Shown: positions 35,849 to 44,125 of the stretch, piece after piece
Position numbering within the stretch: the first letter of the stretch is position 1
Layout of the letters: each line of letters starts with the position of its first letter
Source of the DNA: Natrinema longum
GTDB taxonomy: Archaea > Halobacteriota > Halobacteria > Halobacteriales > Natrialbaceae
NCBI RefSeq assembly: GCF_017352095.1
Contig: NZ_CP071463.1
Coordinates: forward strand, 1,054,001-1,118,000
Reading direction: 5' to 3'
Length of the DNA stretch: 64,000 nucleotides
Program-made: the position numbers and the translations under genes
The notes under the pieces: model-generated
Told to the model about the DNA's origin: nothing
The model's database searches: none
The model's input: the letters and a program-made list of their open reading frames with translations, nothing else

Positions 35849-36628
35849 ATGACACACCACGATCACGACGCGTCGACGGACGTCTCGATGGACGACCCCG
35901 CGGACCTCGAGGACGCCGCGGAACTGACCGAACCGGCCGGGCGAGTCGCACCAGCAGCGTCCGACGCGCTCGCGAGCGGGACGCTGGCGCTGCTCGGTGG
36001 CGGACTCCTGTTGGCAGCCGCCGTTCGGGCACTGGCCAGGAACCGACCACGTGCGATTCCGTTGGGGATCGCCGGCAGCGGACTGATGGGATTCGGGCTT
36101 CACAACCGTCGCTCGAGCGGCGAGTCCGCGGCCGACGACGGCGGGGACATCGAGAGCGGAACCGAGGGGAAAGAAACGTCGGACGAGGCCGCTGCCGCCG
36201 CCACCCGCGTCGATTCCGGTCGTGAATCCGAGATCGGACCCGACGGCGAGGTTTCGGCGGACCCGGGAGTCGACGACGCGGCGGAGTCGGGCTCTCGAGT
36301 CGAGTTCACGGACGACCCGGAAGCCGACGAGTCCCGATCGCGGCCGGATCTCGGCGAGGAGGAAACGGAACCCCGGCGCGAGACCGAGACCGACGACGTC
36401 GCGGTCGACGTCTCCGACACGGCGATGGCCGACGAGACCAGCGAGGCGACGGGGCCCGACCCCACACAGGCCCAGCCAACCCAGACCGCGGACACGGAAC
36501 CCGAGGCGAGCCCCGCGGAGGACGCCTCGGAGAAGAAGGTCGAGCCGCCCGACGAGGGCGAGTCCGAGGCCGAAACGGACGAGGAAGACGCGACAAGGGC
36601 CGACGACTCCGACGAAAGCGACCGCTAA
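35849..36628 (+). CDS. Small membrane protein with long acidic tail
   Basis: From the ATG at 35849 (MTHHDHDAST) the protein has 259 residues; earlier in-frame starts add a basic non-homologous stretch. Residues about 45-87 hold two hydrophobic segments (LALLGGGLLLAAAVRAL and IPLGIAGSGLMGFGL). The remaining 165 residues are low-complexity and highly acidic (Glu, Asp, Ala, Thr). Similar haloarchaeal proteins are uncharacterised. The tail probably lies in the cytoplasm or outside the cell as a disordered polyanion. Nearby genes give no functional clue. Confidence 0.55.
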   Translation: MTHHDHDASTDVSMDDPADLEDAAELTEPAGRVAPAASDALASGTLALLGGGLLLAAAVRALARNRPRAIPLGIAGSGLMGFGLHNRRSSGESAADDGGDIESGTEGKETSDEAAAAATRVDSGRESEIGPDGEVSADPGVDDAAESGSRVEFTDDPEADESRSRPDLGEEETEPRRETETDDVAVDVSDTAMADETSEATGPDPTQAQPTQTADTEPEASPAEDASEKKVEPPDEGESEAETDEEDATRADDSDESDR

Positions 36629-36922
36629 TCCGTCAGCACGAGCACGGACCCGGGGGTCCCACCAGTCGTCGGTCGAGAGAGACGGGACGGCCGGTCCGAT
36701 TCGTCTCGAGGGGCCGACTCGAGGAAGTCCCGTCAGCTACCGGTTCGATGGCTACTACGAAACTCTCGAGGGGTTTTCGACGTCGTAGCACTCGGTTAAA
36801 AGCCATGCCCAGAGCGAGTTGAGTTCACGGTCACGTAGAGACGGACAGGACGCCGAGTTGTGACTCGTTAGTAAACGAAAATCGAACATATTTGATAAGG
36901 TTATTACTACCGGAGAATCCTG

Positions 36923-37987
36923 ATGAGAGTAGAGACCAGTATGGTTGGGCAGAATGTGAGTGTACCCGGGATATTCGATGGGATGACGGTCGGAATTACA
37001 GTACACGACCCAGAAACAGGAGAAATAATCGACATGAACGAGCGGGTAGAGCAATTGTACGGATACTCCAAGAGCGAACTTCGGACGATGTCTATCGAGG
37101 AGTATACTGCGCCCTCGTCGCAATTCACGAAAAAGGAGGCCGTCGACCGAATTCGGACTGCCGCTCGTGGCGATCCACAAACGTTTGAATGGAAAGTCAA
37201 ACGGAAAAACGGAGAGTACCGGTGGATCAGCGTCCACCTGACACGAACGACGATTGGTGGAACGAAGTGTATTATCGCCGAAATCAACGATATTACCGAG
37301 TACAAAACCCGCGAACAACTGATTCAGCTCTTGAATCGTGTCATCCGTCACAATCTCCGGAACGATATGAATCTCCTCATCGGATACGCTGACAGGATCA
37401 AAACAGCCATCCAAAACGATCAACTGCAGGAGGAAGTGGACACTATTTTAAATATCGCATCGGAGGTCGGCACGCTCAGTGATTCGCTAGACCAGATCGA
37501 AAGAATCGTCGAACCTGGGACAACGGAGCGAGAACCCACGAATCTTCGGACGGTCGTCGAAACATGTGCTAGCGAAACGCTATCGGAAAACACAGCGGTC
37601 GACATCTCAGTTACCGGTCCGTCGGATATCTGGGTAACCGCCGACGAAGGATTACGGTACGCGATCGAGCATGGGATCGAGAACGCAGTCACCCATAACG
37701 ATAGCGAGACGCCAACAGTGACGTTGACAGTAACCGAAGACCCGGAGAACGGGTTTGGTGTGGTACGAATCATGGATAATGGACCGCCGATTCCGGATAT
37801 GGAAATCGAGGTGCTAGATGATGAGACGGTGATGAAAAGTACGTACCACGGCTCTGGCGTCGGGTTGTGGGTAATGAAGTGGTGCGTCGATTCGCTTGGC
37901 GGCGAACTCTCGTTCGAAGCGAAGACACCTCGCGGGAACGTCGTTCAGATCGCGCTGCCACAGACGGACCAGCCGCCAATAGAGTAG
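36923..37987 (+). CDS. PAS-domain sensor histidine kinase
   Basis: This is a 354-residue soluble kinase from the ATG at 36923; ATG 36941 is an alternative. A PAS domain spans about residues 18-130 (GITVHDPETGEIIDMNE...FEWKVKRKNGEYRWISVHLT). The phosphoacceptor helix follows with VIRHNLRNDMN near 142, the haloarchaeal H-box. The ATPase domain has HGIENAVTH as N-box, DNGPPIP and GSGVGLWVMKW as G boxes. There is no receiver or membrane domain and no response regulator next to it, so it is an orphan cytoplasmic sensor. Its codons are more A+T-rich than both neighbours, suggesting recent acquisition. Confidence 0.9.
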   Translation: MRVETSMVGQNVSVPGIFDGMTVGITVHDPETGEIIDMNERVEQLYGYSKSELRTMSIEEYTAPSSQFTKKEAVDRIRTAARGDPQTFEWKVKRKNGEYRWISVHLTRTTIGGTKCIIAEINDITEYKTREQLIQLLNRVIRHNLRNDMNLLIGYADRIKTAIQNDQLQEEVDTILNIASEVGTLSDSLDQIERIVEPGTTEREPTNLRTVVETCASETLSENTAVDISVTGPSDIWVTADEGLRYAIEHGIENAVTHNDSETPTVTLTVTEDPENGFGVVRIMDNGPPIPDMEIEVLDDETVMKSTYHGSGVGLWVMKWCVDSLGGELSFEAKTPRGNVVQIALPQTDQPPIE

Positions 37988-38052
37988 CCACTGAACGTCA
38001 CTACACACCGAACGCGACAGGGCGGCGAGTAGTGTGGAACTCGTTTCAGAGC

Positions 38053-38988
38053 CTACTGCGACCCGGATAGCGATCGCTGCCGGAGACGCCGGACGCGCTC
38101 GGTGTGGTACAGTTCGGGGACCGGAACGAGCACCGCGACGGTCACGCCGAGTGCGCCGCTCCCGGCGAGAAGCGAGACGGGCCAGTAGTAGGCGGTGGCA
38201 CCGACGAGGGAGACGATCACGAGTCCCGCGGCGACGGCCCTGACGGCGAGCCGGCGATCGGCTCGGATCGGCCCCTGGCCCGCGTCCAGCCCTCGAGCGA
38301 GGAGCGCGAGCTGCCAGCCCGCGAACGCGCCAAGCGACGCGCCAACGAGGAGAACCGCGTCGGGGTCCGTGCGGCTCGTCACGAGGGCAGCGGCGGCGAT
38401 GCCGACTGCGAGACCGAACCCGAGCGTCCCGCGGTGGGTCGGATAGCGGTTCAGGAGCCCCCACGCGAGGAGGAGGAAGACGAGTCCGACGGCGACACCC
38501 GCGACGACGTCGACGAGGTAGTGGACGCCGAGACCGACTCGAGAGAGGGAGACGGCAGTCACGAGCCCGGCGGCACCGAGGAATCGCCGCCGACGCGTGC
38601 TGACGTCGCTGTACTCGGCCAGGCTCAGGTAGACGATCGTCGACATCAGGGCGTGGCCGCTCGGGAACCCGTAGCCGGTCGCCGTCGCAGTAGCTTCGTA
38701 CAGCGGGTGGACGGCCGCCGGCAGCGCCTCGACCTCTACGAGGACGCGCTCCGGTCGCGGGAGCGCGAAGACGTGTTTCAGCGCCGTGATGAGCGAGAGG
38801 CCCGCCAGCAAGAGCCCGGCGACGGCGGCGATATCGTCCCGGTCGTCGGTTTCGATCCAGTAGAGCGTCCCGACGAGGACGCCCAGAAACCACACGTCGC
38901 CCAGCTGAGTCACCAGCCCGAGCACGACGACGGCCCACTCGGGAACGACCTCGCGGAACGCGTCGAACCAGCCGAGCCCTCGAGTCAT
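38053..38988 (-). CDS. PAP2-family membrane phosphatase
   Basis: From the ATG at 38988 (MTRGLGWFDAF) the protein has 311 residues; the longer frame from 39111 begins with a polar, basic stretch. All three acid-phosphatase motifs are present: KHVFALPRP, the GFPSGHAL segment, and SRVGLGVHYLVDVVAG with the nucleophile His. At least eight hydrophobic segments make it an integral membrane enzyme. It probably removes phosphate from isoprenoid or archaeal lipid phosphates. It is divergent from NuoCD. Confidence 0.9.
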   Translation of the reverse strand: MTRGLGWFDAFREVVPEWAVVVLGLVTQLGDVWFLGVLVGTLYWIETDDRDDIAAVAGLLLAGLSLITALKHVFALPRPERVLVEVEALPAAVHPLYEATATATGYGFPSGHALMSTIVYLSLAEYSDVSTRRRRFLGAAGLVTAVSLSRVGLGVHYLVDVVAGVAVGLVFLLLAWGLLNRYPTHRGTLGFGLAVGIAAAALVTSRTDPDAVLLVGASLGAFAGWQLALLARGLDAGQGPIRADRRLAVRAVAAGLVIVSLVGATAYYWPVSLLAGSGALGVTVAVLVPVPELYHTERVRRLRQRSLSGSQ

Positions 38989-39169
38989 ACCCCATGCTAG
39001 GTCCGACGAGACACATAAACGATTCCGCTCGGCCGGGCGATCGGCCGTCGACCGGCCGGTAGCATCGTTCCACTGTCGACGAGAGTCTCGTTCGCTCGGG
39101 AAAACCCTCATTTCCGCGTCACCTGTAGGCTACTGGAACGCGCCATCGGTCGGCGTCGAGGGGACCCAC

Positions 39170-40855
39170 ATGAGTAACCCATCGGAACCCGAGCGCGAGC
39201 GCATTGATCCGGAGTACGACCACCGCCGCGAGGACGGCGTCGACGAGGGACAACTCGAGGCGCTCCTCGACGAGTACGCGATCGGACGGGACGACCACGA
39301 GAACGCGCCCGCCTTCGTGATCCGACCGAACGACGTCCAGGAGGTGGTCGCCCTCCTGCGCGACGAGGCGGGGTTCGACCACCTCTCGTGTCTCACGCCC
39401 CAGCAGTACGAGGATCGCTACGAGTCGCTCGTCCACATGACGAAGTACGACCGGCGGAGCCACGAGGTGACGTTGATCGTGCCCGTTCCGATCGACGAGC
39501 CCGTCTGTGAGTCCGCCGAACCCGTCTTCCGGACGGCCGACTGGCACGAGCGCGAGGCCTACGATCTCGTCGGGATCGAGTACGAGGAGCATCCCGACCT
39601 CCGTCGGATCCTCCTCCCCGAGCCGTGGCAGGGCCACCCGCTCGCGCTGGACTACGACCAGAACAAGCCACAGCTCGTCCATTACGCCGAACACGCGAAC
39701 CCGCTCCAGGCCGACGGCCACGACGACGAGTCCGATACGATGCTCCTCAACATCGGTCCCCACCACCCGGCGACCCACGGCGTCCTCCACCTCGAGACGG
39801 TGCTGGACGGCGAGTCGGTCGCCGACGTCGAACCCGATATCGGCTATCTCCACCGTTGTGAGGAGCAGATGTGCCAGCAAGGGACCTATCGTCACCAGAT
39901 CATCCCCTACTCGAACCGCTGGGATTACACGGCGAACTTGCCTAACGAGTGGGCGGTCGCCCGCGCGATCGAGGACGTCGCCGACATCGAGGTCCCCGAG
40001 TACGCACAGGTCCTGCGGACGATGGCGACCGAGTTCGGCCGCATGCTCGGCCACTTCCTCGCGGTCTCGACGTTCGCCTTGGACGTCTACGGCGACTTCA
40101 CGGCCATCTTCCAATACGGCATGCGCGACCGCGAAGTCGTCCAGGACATCCTCGAGGACCTCACCGGCCAGCGGATGATGTTCTACTTCTTCCGGCTGGG
40201 CGGGGTCTGCTGGGACCTGCCCGAACCCCGCGAGGAGTTCGTCGAGAAGTGCCGCGATTTCCTCGACGAACTCCCCGCCAAGGTCGACGAGTACCACGAC
40301 CTGCTGACCGGCAACGAGATCTTCCAGATCCGGACGATCGATACCGGAGTGCTCGAGCCAGCGGTCGCCAAGGACTACGGCTGTACGGGCCCCGTCGCCC
40401 GCGGGTCGGGCATCGACTACGACATCCGTCGGGACGACCCCTACGGCTACTACGAGAACCTCGAGTGGAACGTCGTGGTCGAGGACGGCTGTGACAACCA
40501 CGCACGGGTCCTCGTTCGCCTCCGCGAGGTCGAGGAGTCCGCGAAGATCATCGAGCAGTGTCTCGACTTACTTGAGGAGTGGCCCGAGGACGAGCGGACG
40601 GTCCAGAGCAACGTCCCCCGAACGCTCAAACCGGACGCCGGAACCGAGACCTACCGCGCCGTCGAGAGTGCGAAGGGAGAACTCGGGATCTACATCCGTG
40701 CGGACGGGTCGAACTCGCCCGCCCGGTTCAAGATCCGGAGTCCGTGTTTCCATAACCTCTCGGCGCTCCCGGAGATGGCGGAAGGAGAGTACGTCGCCGA
40801 TCTGATCGCGTCGCTTGGCAGTCTCGACATCGTGCTGGGGAGCGTCGATCGCTGA
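39170..40855 (+). CDS. nuoCD: NADH dehydrogenase-like complex subunit CD (fused NuoC-NuoD), stand-alone
   Basis: This is a 561-residue protein. Residues 1-180 are a NuoC domain (AWHEREAYDLVGIEY-like segment near 124, LRRILLPEPWQGHPL). From about 192 it is NuoD: NIGPHHPATHGVLHLE, then YLHRCEEQMC and a C-terminal RSPCFHNL. In haloarchaea these domains are normally fused within a nuoA-N operon that passes electrons to menaquinone. Here no other nuo gene is adjacent; flanks are PAP2 and a YeiH transporter. It is therefore an extra or displaced copy. Key residues appear intact. Confidence 0.9.
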   Translation: MSNPSEPERERIDPEYDHRREDGVDEGQLEALLDEYAIGRDDHENAPAFVIRPNDVQEVVALLRDEAGFDHLSCLTPQQYEDRYESLVHMTKYDRRSHEVTLIVPVPIDEPVCESAEPVFRTADWHEREAYDLVGIEYEEHPDLRRILLPEPWQGHPLALDYDQNKPQLVHYAEHANPLQADGHDDESDTMLLNIGPHHPATHGVLHLETVLDGESVADVEPDIGYLHRCEEQMCQQGTYRHQIIPYSNRWDYTANLPNEWAVARAIEDVADIEVPEYAQVLRTMATEFGRMLGHFLAVSTFALDVYGDFTAIFQYGMRDREVVQDILEDLTGQRMMFYFFRLGGVCWDLPEPREEFVEKCRDFLDELPAKVDEYHDLLTGNEIFQIRTIDTGVLEPAVAKDYGCTGPVARGSGIDYDIRRDDPYGYYENLEWNVVVEDGCDNHARVLVRLREVEESAKIIEQCLDLLEEWPEDERTVQSNVPRTLKPDAGTETYRAVESAKGELGIYIRADGSNSPARFKIRSPCFHNLSALPEMAEGEYVADLIASLGSLDIVLGSVDR

Positions 40856-40964
40856 TACTGTTGGACAGAACGACGTGAAGATCGGTCGCTCCGCTGCGGC
40901 CGTCGCTGGTGGGGACGGCCGCAAATTCGCGATCGACTTCGTATTGACTTCTGTCCGACAGTAT
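40855..40964. repeat. 110-bp imperfect palindrome (MITE-like)
   Basis: The ends are ATACTGTTGGACAGAA at 40855-40870 and TTCTGTCCGACAGTAT at 40949-40964, inverted with one mismatch. Pairing continues inward imperfectly (gaagatcggtcgc against gcgatcgacttcg, then gcggccgtc on both arms), leaving a short loop near 40905-40915. The left end begins on the last base of the nuoCD stop codon. No open frame and no clear target duplication are seen. A miniature inverted-repeat element or a transcription-ending hairpin are both possible. The rest of the gap to 41150 has no gene. Confidence 0.65.
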
Positions 40965-41150
40965 GAGCCAGGGTGGTCGATCGCGGCTGCTGACCGGCCG
41001 AACGGTCGCGGGCGGGGGGTTCTCGAGTGGCTCCCGTGGGGAGACCAGTTCCGACGGTGAACGGCCACCCGTCGCGAGTAGGAGAAATATACTCCGCTAT
41101 CTCCGACGGGAGAGACAACTGTTAACTGTCGCGTGTCCGGACTCGAAGGT

Positions 41151-41294
41151 ATGTCGACGTCGATCAGTAGGTGGCCACGGGCCGGTGCCGTCAGGGCTCG
41201 CTGGGCAGCGCTCGAGCGCGACTGGAAGAGCGTGGTCGTCGGTGCAACGATCGTCACACTCCACAGCGTCTTCGGCGTGCCGATTCCCTGGTAA
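41151..41294 (+). CDS. Small ORF translationally coupled to the YeiH transporter
   Basis: An ATG at 41151 opens a 47-residue frame, MSTSISRWPRAG..., ending in a hydrophobic stretch (SVVVGATIVTLHSVFGVPIPW). Its TAA overlaps the transporter ATG as TAATG. The positive N-terminus plus one membrane-like helix fits a small inner-membrane subunit, as known for some other transporters. It could also be a regulatory leader peptide. The frame has not been matched to a family. Confidence 0.5.
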   Translation: MSTSISRWPRAGAVRARWAALERDWKSVVVGATIVTLHSVFGVPIPW

Positions 41295-42277
41295 TGGGCG
41301 TTCGCCGGCTGCTTCCGGGGTTCGTCGCTCTCTGTGTCGGTGCCGTGGTGGCCCGATCGCTCGCGCGCGTCGTCGGCGTCAATCACTTGCTCGTCGCCAT
41401 CGCGTTGGGCGTCGTCGTCACGAACGCCGTCGGTTTCCCGGACGAACTCGAACCCGGCGTCGCGACGCACAAACTGTGGCTGGGGACCGGTATCGTCCTC
41501 ATGGGGGCGTCGATATCGACCGCGACCGTCCTCGAGGTCGGTGGTCCCGTCTTCCTCGTCGTGATAGCGATCACCGGGAGCACGCTCGCCGTCGTCGAAC
41601 TCCTCGCGCGAAACGTCTTCGGACTGTCCGAACGGCTAGGGACGCTACTCGCCGCCGGTGCGAGCATCTGTGGCGTCTCGGCGGTCGTCGCGGTCGCCGG
41701 TGCCGTCCGGGCACGGGAAGAGGAAGTCGCCTACGCGGCGGCGACGGTCCTGCTGTTCGATGCGATTACGATCGTCGTCTACCCGATCGTCGGCGACCTG
41801 CTCGACCTGTCCGGCGCGGTCTTCGGGACGTGGGCCGGGGTCAGCATGTTCTCGACCGGACCGGCCGTCGCAGTGGGCTTTGCCTACTCCGACGTGGCCG
41901 GCCAGTGGGCGACGATGACGAAACTCTCGCGAAACGCCCTGATCGGCGTCGTCGTCCTCGGATACGCGAGCTACTACGCGGGGAGCGGAGACGGAACCAC
42001 CGCGTCCGTCCGAACCCTCTGGGCGGAGTTCCCGAAATTCGTGCTCGGCTTTCTCGCTCTCGCCGCGCTCTCGAGTCTCGGCGTCTTCTCGTCGGCCCAG
42101 CAGGCCTCGATCGAAAACGCGTACAACTGGCTGTTCCTGCTGGCGTTCGTCGGACTCGGAACCGAAATCCGCCTCGCCGACGTGCGGAATACCGGCGTCG
42201 TGCCCGCGTTCGTCGTGCTGCTGGCGTTGCTCGTCGGAAGCCTGCTCTCGTTGACGATCCTCTCGCTCCTGTTTTGA
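41294..42277 (+). CDS. YeiH/PSE-family membrane transporter (putative sulfate exporter family)
   Basis: From the ATG at 41294 (MGVRRLLPGFVALCVG) the protein has 327 residues with about ten membrane helices. Family marks are GTGIVLMGASIS near 73, LLAAGASICGVSAVVAVAGAVRA near 120 and FVGLGTEIRLADVR near the C-terminus. YeiH proteins are annotated as sulfate exporters, but transport is poorly proven. A longer frame from 41171 is basic and unlikely. The preceding 47-codon ORF overlaps its start. Confidence 0.85.
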   Translation: MGVRRLLPGFVALCVGAVVARSLARVVGVNHLLVAIALGVVVTNAVGFPDELEPGVATHKLWLGTGIVLMGASISTATVLEVGGPVFLVVIAITGSTLAVVELLARNVFGLSERLGTLLAAGASICGVSAVVAVAGAVRAREEEVAYAAATVLLFDAITIVVYPIVGDLLDLSGAVFGTWAGVSMFSTGPAVAVGFAYSDVAGQWATMTKLSRNALIGVVVLGYASYYAGSGDGTTASVRTLWAEFPKFVLGFLALAALSSLGVFSSAQQASIENAYNWLFLLAFVGLGTEIRLADVRNTGVVPAFVVLLALLVGSLLSLTILSLLF

Positions 42278-42439
42278 GTTCGTCGCCGGTCCGCTCGATC
42301 CGGTCTCGTGGGTCGACCCGAAGCGAAACGAGTCGTCGACGATACCGGTAATACTTTCGGCCCGTCCCGACCGAATCGCGCTCACCCGCGATCCAGAGCA
42401 CGGAACTTACTTGACGATGAGTGCGCAACCAACCGGCAT

Positions 42440-43591
42440 ATGTCCAACGGAGAGTTCGAGGGATACGGCGGTCGGCACGTCCCAAAACCGCTTCGAGAGC
42501 CACTCGAGGAACTGGCGACGGCCTACGACGACGTCGCGAAGACCGAGTCGTTCCAGACCGAGTTACGGGGATTGCTCGAGGAGTTCGCCGGTCGACCGAC
42601 GCCGCTGTACTACGCGCGCAACCTGAGCGAGCGTTACGACGCGGAGATCTACCTCAAGCGGGAGGATCTGCTCCACGGCGGGGCCCACAAGATCAACAAC
42701 TGTCTCGGGCAGGCCCTGCTCGCGAAGCGGGCCGGTCGGGAGCGGCTGATCGCCGAAACGGGGGCCGGCCAGCACGGTACCGCGACCGCGATGGTCGGTG
42801 CCCTGCTCGACCTCGAGACGGAGATTTACATGGGGCGGAAAGACGTCGAACGCCAGGAGATGAACGTCTTCCGGATGCGACTCATGGGTGCCGAGGTCAA
42901 CGAGGTCACCCGCGGTGACGAGGGCCTGGCCGACGCCGTCGACGCGGCGCTCGAGGACTTCGCCGAGAACGTCGACGACACCCACTATCTGGTGGGCAGC
43001 GTCGTCGGTCCCGACCCGTTCCCGCGGATGGTCCGGGACTTCCAGAGCGTCATCGGTCGCGAGGCCCGCGAGCAGATACAGGAGCGGACGGGCGACCTGC
43101 CCGACGCCGCCGTCGCCTGCGTCGGCGGCGGCTCGAACGCGATCGGCCTCTTCCACGCGTTCCGGGACGACCCCGTCGACTTCTACGGTGCCGAAGGCGG
43201 CGGCAAAGGATCGAACTCGAGTCGACACGCCGCCCCGCTCGCGAAGGGTACCGACGACGTCATCCACGGGATGAAAACGCGCGTCATCGACGACGACGTC
43301 GAGGTCTACTCCGTCTCCGCGGGGCTGGACTACCCCGGTGTCGGCCCCGAACACGCGATGTATCGGGCCGTCGGTCGCTGTGAGTATCAGGGCGTTACCG
43401 ACGACGAGGCGCTCGCGGCCTTCCGCGAACTGAGCGAGACCGAGGGGATCATCCCCGCTCTCGAGTCCAGCCACGGGATCGCTCGAGCGATCCAACTCGC
43501 GGAGGACGGCGAGCACGACACCATCCTCGTGAATCTCTCGGGACGCGGCGACAAGGACATGGAGACCGCAGCCGCGAAGTTCGATCTCTGA
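42440..43591 (+). CDS. trpB: Tryptophan synthase beta chain, stand-alone
   Basis: From the ATG at 42440 (MSNGEFEGYGGRHVP) the protein has 383 residues. The PLP lysine lies in GGAHKINNCLGQ, the phosphate loop in GGGSNAIG, and the catalytic Glu region in IAETGAGQHG. It matches the TrpB1 type that normally pairs with TrpA to make tryptophan from indole and serine. Neither trpA nor trpC is next to it; haloarchaea usually have a trpCBA operon, so this is probably a second copy or a solo indole-salvage enzyme. Its motifs look intact. Confidence 0.93.
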   Translation: MSNGEFEGYGGRHVPKPLREPLEELATAYDDVAKTESFQTELRGLLEEFAGRPTPLYYARNLSERYDAEIYLKREDLLHGGAHKINNCLGQALLAKRAGRERLIAETGAGQHGTATAMVGALLDLETEIYMGRKDVERQEMNVFRMRLMGAEVNEVTRGDEGLADAVDAALEDFAENVDDTHYLVGSVVGPDPFPRMVRDFQSVIGREAREQIQERTGDLPDAAVACVGGGSNAIGLFHAFRDDPVDFYGAEGGGKGSNSSRHAAPLAKGTDDVIHGMKTRVIDDDVEVYSVSAGLDYPGVGPEHAMYRAVGRCEYQGVTDDEALAAFRELSETEGIIPALESSHGIARAIQLAEDGEHDTILVNLSGRGDKDMETAAAKFDL

Positions 43592-43651
43592 GATCGTCGG
43601 ATCGACCGGTTCCGAGAGCGATCGTCCGGGAGCCGGAACGTGAGAACGCGG

Positions 43652-44059
43652 TCACAGCTGTGTTCGAACGCGGTCCCGCAGTCGCGTCCCCTCGTCGGGA
43701 TCGAGCCGATCGCGTGACAGCGACAGCGTCACGTCGTCGTCGGCAAAGCGCGGCACGAGATGGACGTGTGCGTGGTCGACGGTCCCGACCAGGGGACCGG
43801 AGGTATGAAAGACGCTGAAGCCGGTCGGCTCGAGCGCCGCCTTCAGTGCGTTCCCGACGGTCCGAACCGTCTCGAAGACCGCCATAGAGGTCGATTCGTC
43901 GGTCGTGACGAGTCCCTCTTCGTGGAGCGTGGGAACGACGAGGGTGTGTCCCGTCACGGCGGGGTTCTCGTCGAGAAACGCGACGGTTCGCTCGTCTTCG
44001 TAGAGAACGTGGGCCGGTCGCTCACCGGCGACGATCCGACAGAACTCACAGTCGTCCAT
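43652..44059 (-). CDS. HIT-family nucleotide hydrolase
   Basis: This is a 135-residue protein starting MDDCEFCRIVAGE, with a CxxC pair of the HINT/Fhit branch, and ending with the histidine triad HAHVHLVPR. Such enzymes split nucleotide phosphoramidates or dinucleoside polyphosphates. A TATA-like ctatatg on the minus strand near 44086 lies about 25-30 bases upstream. It is convergent with trpB and follows the glycosyltransferase on the same strand. Confidence 0.93.
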   Translation of the reverse strand: MDDCEFCRIVAGERPAHVLYEDERTVAFLDENPAVTGHTLVVPTLHEEGLVTTDESTSMAVFETVRTVGNALKAALEPTGFSVFHTSGPLVGTVDHAHVHLVPRFADDDVTLSLSRDRLDPDEGTRLRDRVRTQL

Positions 44060-44125
44060 AGCCGCCTTTTCTTGCGATCGAACATATAGGTAACCCTACT
44101 CGAAGCCGGCGCTGGATCGGCGTGA

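Noticed and set aside
39119-40501. 460-codon open frame opposite nuoCD
   Set aside because: It is an antisense shadow; the NuoCD product on the other strand is unambiguous.
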